64,000 nt of DNA from CAYMPH01 sp964392365 (GCA_964392365.1 CAYMPH010000010.1:1-64000); one strand, 5' to 3'. Positions 7,651 through 17,553 are shown, counted from the stretch's first letter. Numbers and translations are program-made. Notes: generated from the letters alone by a model not told the origin.

Positions 7651-8556
7651 TTAAGCTTTTTCCAGAGCTTTTATTATATCGAATATTATTTCATTGCATG
7701 GAGTTGGGACTGAATTCTGTCTGCCATAATCAATTATTTTACCATTAATATAATCAATTTCAGTATTTCTGTTGTTTTTAATATCCTGATACATGGAGCA
7801 TAGATTTGATGAAGTTTTTCTGCATACTTCCATTGTCAGGCTGATCATTTCTTTTTCGTTTAATTTAATTTTTATTGAATTTGCAACATTAACCGCTTCG
7901 TGAATAATTTTATTTTGAATATCAAGTGAATATTTATTATTCAATATCTCACCGTTCGGTATTGAGAGAATTGATGCAACCGGATTTATGCCCGCATTTA
8001 TTATTGCTTTAATCCATACTGCTTTATCCGGTTTATCTGTATAATTTACTGAGAATCCTGCGTTTTTAAGAATTTCTATAACCTGCATAACATTATTTTT
8101 TTGTTTCCCGCCAATTGATATTTCGCCGTCACCGCCGAATTTTAAAGAATTTAAATCAGATTTTGATGCACCATATGAAGTTGTCCCATATACAATACTG
8201 TCTTCATTGAAATATTTCAATAGTAGTTCTTTATTTCCGATACCGTTTTGAAGTGAAACAATAATACAGTCTTTATCCAGATAATTTATTATTGATTTTA
8301 CAGCTTCTTCTGTTGAATAGCTTTTTATAAAAAGAAAAATTATTCTGCAGCCTGCAAGCACAGCCGGATTAGTATCTATATTAATATTATCATTTTTAAT
8401 CATTTCACAATCGTTTATTACTTTAATTCCGGAATTTTTTATGGAAGAAACTATATCCGGGAATTTTTCATAAATGACAAAGTCAATTCCGCTTTTTTTT
8501 AAAAAAGAAGCTGTCAGAAGCCCCATTGCTCCTGCGCCGATAATTGCCGGTTTCAT
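7651..8556 (-). CDS. panE: 2-dehydropantoate 2-reductase (ketopantoate reductase)
   Basis: 301 residues, normal for ApbA/PanE. The N-terminal Rossmann fold begins with IIGAGAMGLLTASFL, the NADPH-binding loop. SLQNGIGN (about 102-109) is the conserved central motif, and KAIINAGINPVASIL carries the catalytic-region lysine and asparagine. The enzyme reduces ketopantoate to pantoate in pantothenate/CoA synthesis. Some PanE-like proteins act on other 2-keto acids, and no other pan gene is visible here. It is the first gene of a leftward pair with the carbonic anhydrase-like gene. Confidence 0.9.
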   Translation of the reverse strand: MKPAIIGAGAMGLLTASFLKKSGIDFVIYEKFPDIVSSIKNSGIKVINDCEMIKNDNINIDTNPAVLAGCRIIFLFIKSYSTEEAVKSIINYLDKDCIIVSLQNGIGNKELLLKYFNEDSIVYGTTSYGASKSDLNSLKFGGDGEISIGGKQKNNVMQVIEILKNAGFSVNYTDKPDKAVWIKAIINAGINPVASILSIPNGEILNNKYSLDIQNKIIHEAVNVANSIKIKLNEKEMISLTMEVCRKTSSNLCSMYQDIKNNRNTEIDYINGKIIDYGRQNSVPTPCNEIIFDIIKALEKA

Positions 8557-8775
8557 GTATTTATCCTGGTAAAAATATTAATAAAGAGCTGCAATGATTT
8601 ATTTTCTGTTTCAATATAATCTTTGTCAATAATTATAGTTTATTAATCTTCTGATATCAGTCTACCTTTACCTGAAATAACAGATAAACCTTTAAAAAAA
8701 ATATTGATTTTTTACTCTAACCAGATAAAAATAAAAAAATATTAATTCAATAAAATATAATCTGATTTTTTAAAA

Positions 8776-9435
8776 ATGACTGCAATAATAAAAAATAATG
8801 AATATCTTCCTTTGAAAAGAATACAGACTGATTTTTATTTGAATCGTCTTAAAGAATTTGGAATTAATTCTTCCTGGTCGGTAGGATGGTCAGATTATCT
8901 TCAACCTGTTCTTTTTGAAAAATTAATTGGAATTTTGCCGGGTATACCTGAGAGTAATCCGGTATCTCTGCTCGATGTAGGATGCGGACTTGGGGATCTT
9001 ATTTTCTACCTGAAACAGCATGGCTACAGCAGTATCCGGTATAACGGAATTGATATTATACCTGAAATGATTTATTACGGCAAAATAAAATATCCCAGAG
9101 CTGATCTGAAAATTGCGGATTTTTCAGATCAGACTTTTATCAATGAATATGATTATATTGTATGCTCAGGTGCATTAAATATTCTCGCTGCTAAAGACCG
9201 GTCCGGTCATGAAAAATATGTTATGGATTTTATAAAAAAAATGTTTGCACTTTCAAAAAAAGGCTGTTCATTCAATCTTCTTGCAATTGAAGGCAGACAA
9301 TATTTTACGGATGATAACAGATTTTACTATGCAGAAAGGAACAAGTTCATTGAATTCTGTTCCACTATTACCTCAAAAACGTATATCGATTTCAAAGATA
9401 ATGATTTTATTTTTACAATATTTATGTATAAATAA
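8776..9435 (+). CDS. Class I SAM-dependent methyltransferase
   Basis: 219 residues. Motif I is LLDVGCGLGDLIFYL (SAM-binding Gly-rich loop), followed by YNGIDIIPEMI (acidic motif II) and YDYIVCSGALNIL (motif IV region). The substrate is unknown. It is divergent from panE across a 219-nt AT-rich gap in which I see no clear regulatory structure. No strong ribosome-binding site precedes the ATG at 8776. Confidence 0.85.
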   Translation: MTAIIKNNEYLPLKRIQTDFYLNRLKEFGINSSWSVGWSDYLQPVLFEKLIGILPGIPESNPVSLLDVGCGLGDLIFYLKQHGYSSIRYNGIDIIPEMIYYGKIKYPRADLKIADFSDQTFINEYDYIVCSGALNILAAKDRSGHEKYVMDFIKKMFALSKKGCSFNLLAIEGRQYFTDDNRFYYAERNKFIEFCSTITSKTYIDFKDNDFIFTIFMYK

Positions 9436-9626
9436 AATAATTCAATTTTTTATAATCTTTATCTAATCTGATTTTCATTTGTTTTTAAAAGCTGCATTAT
9501 TGAAAAATACTCTTGAATTCGCTTGTTATATAATTCAATTTGTCTTTTCTCTAAAAGATTTTCTGATTAATTTATAATAAAAATCGTCAAATCAAATAAT
9601 AAGAAAATGGAGAACGGATATTTTTC

Positions 9627-10877
9627 ATGATATCAGTTAAAAAAGATAAATATTTCACGGTAAACGCTTTCGGGATTTCAGCTGTAGAAGTTCTTTGGGG
9701 ACTCGGATTACCTGTAATAATCGAATCAACTTTTCTTCAGCTGTTTTTAAAAAGCCTTGGTGCATCAAATCAAACCATTGGATTAATACCGGCGATCATG
9801 GGAACAGGGATTGCCATATTTTCACTAATGTCAGCATATCTGACTTCTCACCTTGTGCATAAACGGCGGGCAGTAATTTTATCGCATATTCTGACCAGCA
9901 TCCCGATTTTTACTTTCGGCGTAATTTTATTTATTACAGGACAGACTCCATATACGATTACTTTATTTTTATTATTTTATGTTCTCGGCTCTCTCGGTCT
10001 TGGTCTTACAATTCCGATCTGGCAGAATTTTATTGTGAAAATATTCAGCGAAAGCAGAACAATACCTGCTATTTCCATCATGATGCTTAGCCAGACTGCA
10101 GCTAAACTTGCCGGCAGTTTTTTAATACTACGTTATGTTGAGCAATTTTCATTTTCTCCCAGAAGCGCAAGTATTGTTTTTATTATTCTTGGTATATTGT
10201 TTTTTACAGGATCATTCTTTTTTCTTTTTGTAAAAGAAGTCCAGTCAGATGAAGATCTGATTGAAAAAGATGCTCACAGCATTATGACACTTTTGCAGGC
10301 AGTTATAGACATTATACATAATAAAAAATTCATGCTATATCTTCTGGCCACAGTCGAAGCTTTTACCTGTATAACAATAATTTCATTTTATGCGAATTAT
10401 GCTGTTGAATACCATTCAATATCCAGATCGCTTGCTGCAGGAATGTTTGTTGGATTTATCTATGCAGCAGGAATAATAATGAATATACTATTCGGATGGT
10501 TTAATTTTTTAAGTTTGAAAAATAAATTAATTATCTCAAGAATATCTGCATTATGTGCTATAGCGGTTCTTCTAACCGCAAATTCCATTACAGGATTTCT
10601 TGCAACCAGTTTCCTTCTTGGCAGCTCACGTTCTTTAAGCAGTCTTTGTTTTTCTCCGGCAGTAAAAAAGCTTTCATGCTCTAATGACGCCACAGACTAT
10701 TTTGCAGTTTCACAGGCTATAACACTTCCATTTAGTTTCGGAATACCTTTTGCAAGCGGCTATTTTCTTGACAGCTTTTCAAATCTTGGAATTCATTCAT
10801 ATACCATATTATTCTCTATCTGCGGATTACTTGTATTAATAAGCCTGGCTTGTATTGTTTTAATTGATTTTAGTTAA
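9627..10877 (+). CDS. Major facilitator superfamily transporter
   Basis: 416 residues with about 12 predicted membrane helices in two six-helix halves, separated by a charged central loop (KEVQSDEDLIEKDAHS, about 200-220). The loop between helices 2 and 3 carries HLVHKRRAVIL, the basic signature of MFS loop 2-3. The substrate cannot be told. ATGGAG about 15 nt before the ATG is a poorly spaced ribosome-binding site. The next gene follows after about 57 nt on the same strand and may be co-transcribed. Confidence 0.85.
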   Translation: MISVKKDKYFTVNAFGISAVEVLWGLGLPVIIESTFLQLFLKSLGASNQTIGLIPAIMGTGIAIFSLMSAYLTSHLVHKRRAVILSHILTSIPIFTFGVILFITGQTPYTITLFLLFYVLGSLGLGLTIPIWQNFIVKIFSESRTIPAISIMMLSQTAAKLAGSFLILRYVEQFSFSPRSASIVFIILGILFFTGSFFFLFVKEVQSDEDLIEKDAHSIMTLLQAVIDIIHNKKFMLYLLATVEAFTCITIISFYANYAVEYHSISRSLAAGMFVGFIYAAGIIMNILFGWFNFLSLKNKLIISRISALCAIAVLLTANSITGFLATSFLLGSSRSLSSLCFSPAVKKLSCSNDATDYFAVSQAITLPFSFGIPFASGYFLDSFSNLGIHSYTILFSICGLLVLISLACIVLIDFS

Positions 10878-10934
10878 ATTTTCATTTTAAAATATAAAAA
10901 AATAAATTTGCTGTTATTAACAAACAGGTTTATC

Positions 10935-11600
10935 ATGAGAATAGTTACATTAAGTTTTGATGACGGGTTTTATTTATCATCTCTAAAGACTGCAGAAATA
11001 TACGAGAAATTCGGTTTAAAAGCAGAGTTTAATGTAGTAGTAAAATCCAGTATTGAATCTAAATTCAAATCAGAGAGTATGTTTGGAGGTTTCAGTTTAT
11101 GGAATGAATTGAATTCCAGAGGTCATTATATTCAGCCTCACGGATTTGATCATTCAGATAAAGGAAACATTCCCTTTGAAGACGCAAAACAAAAAATTAA
11201 TAAATGCCTGGATTGTTTTAAGGAAAATTTAAATGGTTTTAATCCGGAAAAAACGATATTCAATTTTCCTTTTAATTCTTCAAATTGTGAGATTGAAGAT
11301 TGGCTTAAAACCCGAGTCCTGGGATTCAGAACCAAAGGTTCTGTTTTTAATGATTTCCCGATAGCCGGTATATTCAGATTTACAACCGATACTGCTGAAG
11401 ATGCTGAAAACGCATTGAATGTTGAAATTGAAAAACTATTAAATGTAGATGATAGATGGCTTTTATATACACTTCACGGACTTGACGGACAGGGATGGGG
11501 TCCGGTAAAGAGCAGCTACCTTGAAAATCTTCTGGATAGGCTGCTCTCCATGGATGTACAAATTCTTACAGTGAAGCAGGTTATAGAATTATATGCTTAA
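10935..11600 (+). CDS. Polysaccharide deacetylase (NodB-like)
   Basis: 221 residues from the ATG at 10935, which places MRIVTLSFDDGF at the N-terminus. SFDD is NodB motif 1 (catalytic Asp plus metal Asp). HGFDH (HxxxH) is motif 2, giving the other metal ligands, and LLYTLHGLDG near the end supplies the distal His. Carbohydrate esterase family 4 enzymes remove N-acetyl groups from peptidoglycan, chitin or poly-GlcNAc. There is no signal peptide, so it may be a cytoplasmic member. It converges on hbd with only 12 nt between stops. Confidence 0.8.
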   Translation: MRIVTLSFDDGFYLSSLKTAEIYEKFGLKAEFNVVVKSSIESKFKSESMFGGFSLWNELNSRGHYIQPHGFDHSDKGNIPFEDAKQKINKCLDCFKENLNGFNPEKTIFNFPFNSSNCEIEDWLKTRVLGFRTKGSVFNDFPIAGIFRFTTDTAEDAENALNVEIEKLLNVDDRWLLYTLHGLDGQGWGPVKSSYLENLLDRLLSMDVQILTVKQVIELYA

Positions 11601-11612
11601 TTGTTTTTTAAA

Positions 11613-12470
11613 TTACTTCACTTTATCATAATTATAAAATCCTTTACCTGTTTTTCTGCCGAGCAGACCGGCCATTACACGTTTTTTAAGTAAAGGATGC
11701 GGTTTGTATCCCGGGCCTAAATCACGCTCCATGGTTTCCATGCCATGCATTGCAATTTCAGTTCCTACCAGATCAAGCAATTTGCAGGGCCCCATAGGAT
11801 GTCCGGCGCACAGTACCATGGCCTTATCTATGTCTTCAGGTTTATTTCCTTCCTGAACTAATTTTACTGCTTCATTGATTAGAACATCCAATAGACGGCT
11901 TACGATAAAACCGGCATAGTCAACTGCAATTATGGGTTCTTTTCCAAGTCTTTTTATGAAATCCAGAACTGCATCACGCGTTTCATCTGATGTGAGCTGT
12001 CCTGGAATTATTTCAACTCCTTTCATTTGAGGTACTGGATTCATGAAATGTATTCCAATGATCTTATGACCGCGTTTGGTAACACTGGCTATTTCTGTTA
12101 TCGGCATAGCTGATGTGTTTGTGCTGATGATTGCATCCGGTTTGCACAATCTGTCGAATTCGCGAAACAATTTATGTTTTAATTCAAGATTTTCAAAAAC
12201 AGCTTCAATAAGAAGATCAGCATTTGTGCAGGCATAATCAAAATCAATTGAAAATTCAATCATGGATAAGGATCGAGTCATTTCTTCTGAAGCCAGTAAC
12301 TTTTTTTCAATCATTTTATTCAGATTTTTTAATATCCCCGATTTTGAGCGGTCTATAGCATCAGGAGATATATCATTCAGTATAACTTTATAACCTGCTA
12401 TAGCTGCAACCTGGGCTATACCGCTTCCCATTGCTCCGGCACCAATTATGGATATTGTTTTTATTTCCAT
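11613..12470 (-). CDS. hbd: 3-hydroxybutyryl-CoA / 3-hydroxyacyl-CoA dehydrogenase
   Basis: 285 residues, the usual size of Hbd. The N-terminal NAD-binding loop is IIGAGAMGSGIAQVAA. ENLELKHKLFREFD is typical of the family. The catalytic His lies in KIIGIHFMNPVPQM and the structural motif DYAGFIVSRLL follows. The C-terminal domain contains GHPMGPCKLLDLVG. It interconverts acetoacetyl-CoA or other 3-oxoacyl-CoAs and the 3-hydroxy forms, as in butyrate-type fermentation or beta-oxidation. No thiolase or crotonase is nearby. It is transcribed alone, divergent from the DUF4404 gene. Confidence 0.93.
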   Translation of the reverse strand: MEIKTISIIGAGAMGSGIAQVAAIAGYKVILNDISPDAIDRSKSGILKNLNKMIEKKLLASEEMTRSLSMIEFSIDFDYACTNADLLIEAVFENLELKHKLFREFDRLCKPDAIISTNTSAMPITEIASVTKRGHKIIGIHFMNPVPQMKGVEIIPGQLTSDETRDAVLDFIKRLGKEPIIAVDYAGFIVSRLLDVLINEAVKLVQEGNKPEDIDKAMVLCAGHPMGPCKLLDLVGTEIAMHGMETMERDLGPGYKPHPLLKKRVMAGLLGRKTGKGFYNYDKVK

Positions 12471-12698
12471 TTAATTTCTCCTACGCTTATGATTAGAATA
12501 TTTTCTAAATATTTCAAAAGCTCAATTTATTATTGAACCATAGTCTGTATTTACTTATTTAATTTATTAACATTTGCTGTTATCAGACAGCATGTCAATA
12601 ATTATACTTGATTTATAAAATTATATCTATTACTATATAATTAAAGAAAGATTCAGCCTGATGTTTTCAAAATTTAAAATAAAAAAAGGATAAAAATT

Positions 12699-13031
12699 AT
12701 GATTAAAGATACAATTACAAAGATCGAGAAAAATATTCAGGATTCAAAAAGCATTGACGAATCTAAAAAAAGAGAACTGCTTGGGCTAGTAAGCTCACTC
12801 AAAAAAGAAGTTTTGAATCTTTCAAATACAAACAAAGAAGATGCCGAAACAGTTCTCAATTTTACAAAAGCCTCTACTCATGAAGCGATTAAATCTGAAA
12901 AAGATAAATTTCTTTTTGAACTGTCTCTGAAAGGTCTTTCGAAAAGTGTAACAAAATTTGAAATTTCTCATCCTGATCTGGTTTCGGTTGTAAATTCTAT
13001 TTGTGTATCGTTATCTAACAGCGGGTTTTGA
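12699..13031 (+). CDS. DUF4404-like small protein
   Basis: 110 residues, Lys/Glu/Ser rich and mostly helical. The C-terminal block KFEISHPDLVSVVNSICVSLSNSGF resembles the conserved end of DUF4404 proteins (F-E-x-x-H-P-x-L ... L-x-x-x-G-I/F). The N-terminal half is a helical hairpin with K-K-R-E-L at the turn. Function is unknown. AAAAAGGATAAAAATT precedes the ATG. Confidence 0.65.
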   Translation: MIKDTITKIEKNIQDSKSIDESKKRELLGLVSSLKKEVLNLSNTNKEDAETVLNFTKASTHEAIKSEKDKFLFELSLKGLSKSVTKFEISHPDLVSVVNSICVSLSNSGF

Positions 13032-13076
13032 GTTCAATAGGATATAATGTTATTTGATGGAGAAATAGGTGTATAA

Positions 13077-13223
13077 TTATTGAGATATGTCAGTATCGAT
13101 TTCAATGTCTTTTTTCTCTCTGCCATAGGTAAGCTGCAAAATGTTAAAACCATGTAAAATAATCGAATCTGCTTCTTCCGTTTCAGCTGCAACTAAAAAT
13201 TTTACTTGATAAATAGATGACAC
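13077..13223 (-). other. Possible small reading frame or gene remnant
   Basis: From a GTG at 13221-13223 a 48-codon frame reads through to TAA at 13077-13079. Its composition looks protein-like (FLVAAETEEADSIILHGF, then YGREKKDIEIDTD) and is not the Lys/Asn/Ile noise expected of AT-rich intergenic DNA. An in-frame stop lies just upstream and there is no clear ribosome-binding site, so a decayed gene tail is as likely as a real small protein. It lies antisense in the 245-nt gap before glnS. Confidence 0.25.
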
Positions 13224-13276
13224 CCGCGCGCAATATCAGACAGCATCAGTATAAAATTTTCAGAAAGGAAACGATA

Positions 13277-14977
13277 ATGAGCGGGAACGAAAATATAGGC
13301 AGCGAACCATTAAAATCCAACTTTATAAAGGAATTTGTCAGGGAATATATACAGAACAATCCCGGCGCACAAATTGCAACACGTTTCCCGCCTGAACCGA
13401 ACGGTTACCTGCACATCGGACATGCAAAATCGATTTGTCTTAATTTCGGCATTGCAAAGGAGTTCGGAGGGATATGCAATCTGCGATTCGATGACACCAA
13501 CCCTTCTAAAGAGGAAACGGAATATGTAGATTCGATTCAGGGTGATGTTAAGTGGCTCGGTTTTGACTGGGATAATCTTTTTTATGCATCAGACTACTTT
13601 GAGAAACTGTATGAAATAGCAATATTACTGATTAAAAAATGCAAAGCCTATGTTTGCGACCTTTCCGCTGACGAAATGCGTGAACACAGGGGCACCCTTA
13701 CGAAACCCGGGACCGAATCGCCATACCGCAACCGCAGTGTTGAAGAGAATCTTGATCTTTTCACGAGAATGAGAAACGGCGAATTCAAGGAAGGACAACA
13801 TACACTGCGCGCAAAAGTTGATATGTCTTCTTCTTTTATTATTATGCGTGATCCTGTAATGTACCGCGTTCAATTTTCCCATCATCACCGCACCGGAGAC
13901 AAATGGTGCATCTACCCAATGTATGATTTCGCTCACGGTCTTTCAGATGCGATTGAAGGGATCACGCATTCAATATGCACACTTGAGTTTGAGAACAACC
14001 GCCCGTTATACGACTGGTTTGTAAATGCTGCTGATATGCCGCACAAGCCTCGCCAGATCGAATTTGCCCGTCTTTCTCTCACCTACACTGTCATGAGCAA
14101 ACGCAAACTGCTGGAGCTTGTGAACAATAGATACGTTAATGGGTGGGATGATCCGCGCATGCCTACCATCGCCGGAATACGCCGCAGAGGGTATACTCCT
14201 GAATCGATCCGTGATTTCGCTGAACGCATAGGCGTTGCAAAGAGCGATAACATGGTTGAGATAGCAATGCTTGAGCATTGTCTACGGGAAGATCTCAATA
14301 AACGCGCCCAGCGCGTAATGGCTGTGATTGATCCGATAAAAGTAATAATTGACAATTACCCTGACGGAAAGAGTGAAATGTGTGAAGCCGTTAATAATCC
14401 CGAAGACGAAAGCATGGGCACGCGAATGATGCCGTTTTCGAAAGAGCTCTGGATTGATAAAAACGATTTTATGGAAACGCCGGTAAAAGGATTTCACCGT
14501 CTCTGTCCCGGAATGGAAGTCCGCTTTAAACACGCATATTATATCACCTGCTCTTCTATCGATAAAAATCCCAACGGCTCAATCAAGGCTGTACACTGCA
14601 CGTACGATCCGGCAACTAAAAAAGGCTGGAGTGAAGACGGCCGCAAAGTGAAAGGAACAATTCACTGGGTGAGCGCCCAGCATTCTGTTGAAGCTGAAGT
14701 GCGTTTGTATGATCACCTATTCACTAAGGAAAATCCCGATGATCTTGCCGAAGGTGATGACTATAAAACAAATCTCAACGGGAAGTCTCTTACAGTTATA
14801 GAAAAAGCATTCATTGAGCCGTTCGTAAAAGAGATATCTGTCGGCGGGAGAGTTCAGTTTGACAGAACAGGATACTTCTGCAAAGATCCTGATTCAACGG
14901 AGGAGAAGCCGGTATTCAATAGAACAGTTTCGCTGAAGGATTCATGGGGAAAGGCAGCAGCGAAACCGGGAAAATAG
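13277..14977 (+). CDS. glnS: Glutaminyl-tRNA synthetase
   Basis: 566 residues from the ATG at 13277, which has AAAGGA 8 nt upstream; an upstream in-frame start at 13217 is less likely. The class I signature HIGH occurs in NGYLHIGHAKS and the KMSKS counterpart is VMSKRK. FDDTNPSKEE and the C-terminal anticodon-binding beta barrels are intact. It charges tRNA-Gln directly, so this organism does not need the Glu-AdT route for glutamine. Codon use is noticeably richer in C/G (CGC, CCG, GGC) than in neighbouring genes, a sign of horizontal acquisition. gltX lies 3 kb downstream. Confidence 0.97.
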   Translation: MSGNENIGSEPLKSNFIKEFVREYIQNNPGAQIATRFPPEPNGYLHIGHAKSICLNFGIAKEFGGICNLRFDDTNPSKEETEYVDSIQGDVKWLGFDWDNLFYASDYFEKLYEIAILLIKKCKAYVCDLSADEMREHRGTLTKPGTESPYRNRSVEENLDLFTRMRNGEFKEGQHTLRAKVDMSSSFIIMRDPVMYRVQFSHHHRTGDKWCIYPMYDFAHGLSDAIEGITHSICTLEFENNRPLYDWFVNAADMPHKPRQIEFARLSLTYTVMSKRKLLELVNNRYVNGWDDPRMPTIAGIRRRGYTPESIRDFAERIGVAKSDNMVEIAMLEHCLREDLNKRAQRVMAVIDPIKVIIDNYPDGKSEMCEAVNNPEDESMGTRMMPFSKELWIDKNDFMETPVKGFHRLCPGMEVRFKHAYYITCSSIDKNPNGSIKAVHCTYDPATKKGWSEDGRKVKGTIHWVSAQHSVEAEVRLYDHLFTKENPDDLAEGDDYKTNLNGKSLTVIEKAFIEPFVKEISVGGRVQFDRTGYFCKDPDSTEEKPVFNRTVSLKDSWGKAAAKPGK

Positions 14978-15137
14978 TTTTATTGCTCTGAATATTTTAA
15001 CGATACAATAATACAGACTTACTCTTATGAATATTTCTTATTATATAAGGTGCCATTACGTTTTTTAGTATTTCATAAGCGTCATTATTTTTAATGAAAA
15101 GTCATATCCAGTGATTATTTTATATAGGAGGAATTTG

Positions 15138-15659
15138 ATGAAAATTTATTTATCGTTAATTTTTGCGGTTTTATTTTCTATAACAGGTTGCTCGAATTAT
15201 CAGATTAAAGAACGTACCAATCCGAATACCGATCTTAACAAATATAAAACAATATATGTCGGATGGCTGGATCTTGGTAATGAAAGGTGGGCTTTGTATA
15301 ATTACGCTACTGAGAAAGAATGGCAGACATTATTAAGTACGGTAAATCAATCAGCGGTCCCATCGTATTTTAAAGAAATATTTCAAGACAAGGAAGTAAT
15401 CATCTCAAAGACACCAGATGATAATCCCCCGCCAGATAGCCTATATATCAAGTTCACCAATGCTGCTTTTTTATATAAAGATGATGTTCTTTCGGTTGAA
15501 ATTCATTGGATAGACGGAAAATCAAAAGAGGAATTATCCGTAATAAATGTTAGACTTAAAGCAGACAAGGGAATGGGATTTGAAGCGTTTTCTTTTGAGA
15601 AACGAGTTATAAACTCGATACGTTTACTCGCTTTATGTATTAAAAAGCAAATGATGTAG
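15138..15659 (+). CDS. Hypothetical lipoprotein
   Basis: 173 residues from the ATG at 15138, preceded by a strong AGGAGG at 15126-15131. The N-terminus MKIYLSLIFAVLFSITGCSN has a lipobox (ITGC), so it is probably a periplasm- or outer-membrane-facing lipoprotein. The mature part is mixed alpha/beta (YKTIYVGWLDLG, SLYIKFTNAAF) and resembles the general look of small lipoproteins that compute minor envelope roles, but I recognise no family. It is monocistronic and is followed by two tRNA genes on the other strand. Confidence 0.75.
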   Translation: MKIYLSLIFAVLFSITGCSNYQIKERTNPNTDLNKYKTIYVGWLDLGNERWALYNYATEKEWQTLLSTVNQSAVPSYFKEIFQDKEVIISKTPDDNPPPDSLYIKFTNAAFLYKDDVLSVEIHWIDGKSKEELSVINVRLKADKGMGFEAFSFEKRVINSIRLLALCIKKQMM

Positions 15660-15784
15660 CAAGAAATAATTAACATTGTTCATTAACAAACGTTATTAAT
15701 AAAATAATAACTTCTTTAATCATTAGAAAATTTCGAGATTGATTCACAAATTCAGAATAATAACTAGAGGCAGGTTAATTAATG

Positions 15785-15858
15785 CGCGCCACACAGGACT
15801 CGAACCTGTTACCTACGGCTTAGAAGGCCGTTGCTCTATCCAGCTGAGCTAGTGGCGC
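15785..15858 (-). tRNA. tRNA-Arg (anticodon TCT)
   Basis: On the minus strand: acceptor GCGCCAC/GTGGCGC, D arm GCTC..GAGC, anticodon loop CTTCTAA, T arm ACAGGTTCGAGTCCTGT, discriminator G. CCA is not encoded. Confidence 0.96.
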
Positions 15859-15864
15859 ATTATT

Positions 15865-15938
15865 TCGGGGTGAGAGGATTTGAACCTCCGACAGCCTGCT
15901 CCCAAAGCAGGTGCGCTACCGGGCTGCGCTACACCCCG
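15865..15938 (-). tRNA. tRNA-Pro (anticodon TGG)
   Basis: On the minus strand: acceptor CGGGGTG/CACCCCG, D arm GCGC...GCGC, anticodon loop TTTGGGA, T arm GGAGGTTCAAATCCTCT, discriminator A. It lies 6 nt upstream of tRNA-Arg and is probably co-transcribed with it. Confidence 0.96.
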
Positions 15939-16104
15939 TGAAATATAAAACCAGAATATTTTTGATATATCGAAGTGTCAATATTTTTTCTATAATATAT
16001 AAAGTTATAGTTGAAAAGATATGCTTTCCTGATATAAATGTCATTTTAAAAATCAAATCAGTTAATATTGAAAATATATGATATTTACAGATAAGGAGCC
16101 GCAA

Positions 16105-17544
16105 ATGAGAGTCAGATTCGCACCGAGTCCAACAGGTTTTCTTCATATCGGAAATGCAAGAACTGCTGTTGCAAATTATATAATAGCTACCAGGGAAAAA
16201 GCTGAATATATCCTCAGAATTGAAGATACAGATATTGAAAGAAGTTCAAAAGAATCCGAGGATTCAATTCTTGCTGATCTGAAGTGGCTTGGTATAAAAT
16301 GGACTGAGGGACCGGATTGCGGCGGAAATTACGGCCCTTACAGACAATCAGAGAGATATGATATTTACCAGGAGTATACAAACAAACTCATTTCCATGGG
16401 TTCAGCATATCACTGTTACTGTTCAAAAGAAGAACTCGATGAAATGAGAAAGGAAGCTGAAGCCCAGAAAAAAGACCTGGTTTATCCGGGCAAATGCAGA
16501 AATCTTTCTGCTGATGATAAAAAAAAATTTGAATCTGAAGGAAGAAAACCCACTGTCAGATTCCGTGTCCCGGATAATGAGTCTATTAAAGTAAACGATC
16601 TAATCAAGGGTGAAATTGTCTTCAACAGTGAAAATATCGGCGGAGATTTTATAATTGTCCGATCCGACGGCCATCCGATTTACAATTATATTGTTATTAT
16701 TGATGATATGATGATGAACATTACGCATGTTATCCGCGGCGAAGATCATCTTTCGAATACTCCTAAGCAGATATGCATTGCCAAAGCGCTGAATCTTCCA
16801 TCGCCTCAGTATGCTCACCTGCCCCTTATTCTCGGTCCTGACAGGTCAAAACTCAGCAAAAGGCACGGAATAACATCAGTTGAACTTTACAGGAAGGAAG
16901 GATATCTTCCTGAAGCATTAATGAATTATCTGTCAACTCTCGGATGGGCTTCAGATACAGGCGAAGAAATATTATCGGTTGAACAGATTGCGTCCCAGTT
17001 TGACCTTACAAGCCTTGGTAAAAGTGCAGCTGTATTCGATTTTCAGAAACTGAAATGGATGAATGGAATTTATATCAGAAGTTATCCTCTTGATAAATTA
17101 ACAGATCTGATGATTCCGTATATCAAAGAAACAGGCATTGACACAGAACAAATTGACAGAAAAATTCTGGAAACAGCAGTAAATATACTGAAAGGGAATT
17201 GCGAGATTCTGTCTGATATTAAAAAGATAATCGGAATGCTTCTTCTCGACGTTAACGAACAGGATGAAGATTGCGACAAGCTGTTACGGGAAGAAGATTC
17301 TGTTAAGCTTATAAAGGCAGCATCTGAAATATTTGATACTGTTCCGGACGAAAATTTTACTGCAGGTCTGCTGAATGCTATTAAAGAAAAATCAGGTTTT
17401 AAAGGCAAAAAACTTTTCCATCCTGTGCGTGCGATGCTCACAGGCAGACTTAACGGTCCTGAACTCGACATTGCTATACCTGTAATCGGCCGTGAGAAAT
17501 GCAGGAAGAGAATTGATTTCTGTCTGAAGAAATATGCAGGATAA
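16105..17544 (+). CDS. gltX: Glutamyl-tRNA synthetase
   Basis: 479 residues from the ATG at 16105, preceded by AAGGAG 7-8 nt away; an upstream ATG at 16078 lacks a ribosome-binding site. MRVRFAPSPTGFLHIGN carries the class I HIGH motif (HIGN variant) and KLSKRHG the KMSKS motif. The Zn-finger-like region CYCSKEELDEM is present. The C-terminal anticodon-binding helical domain is of normal length. It attaches glutamate to tRNA-Glu. It is followed by thiL after 9 nt, so the two are likely one operon. An analogue of glnS is present upstream, so this enzyme can be of the discriminating type. Confidence 0.97.
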   Translation: MRVRFAPSPTGFLHIGNARTAVANYIIATREKAEYILRIEDTDIERSSKESEDSILADLKWLGIKWTEGPDCGGNYGPYRQSERYDIYQEYTNKLISMGSAYHCYCSKEELDEMRKEAEAQKKDLVYPGKCRNLSADDKKKFESEGRKPTVRFRVPDNESIKVNDLIKGEIVFNSENIGGDFIIVRSDGHPIYNYIVIIDDMMMNITHVIRGEDHLSNTPKQICIAKALNLPSPQYAHLPLILGPDRSKLSKRHGITSVELYRKEGYLPEALMNYLSTLGWASDTGEEILSVEQIASQFDLTSLGKSAAVFDFQKLKWMNGIYIRSYPLDKLTDLMIPYIKETGIDTEQIDRKILETAVNILKGNCEILSDIKKIIGMLLLDVNEQDEDCDKLLREEDSVKLIKAASEIFDTVPDENFTAGLLNAIKEKSGFKGKKLFHPVRAMLTGRLNGPELDIAIPVIGREKCRKRIDFCLKKYAG

Positions 17545-17553
17545 TTGTATCTT

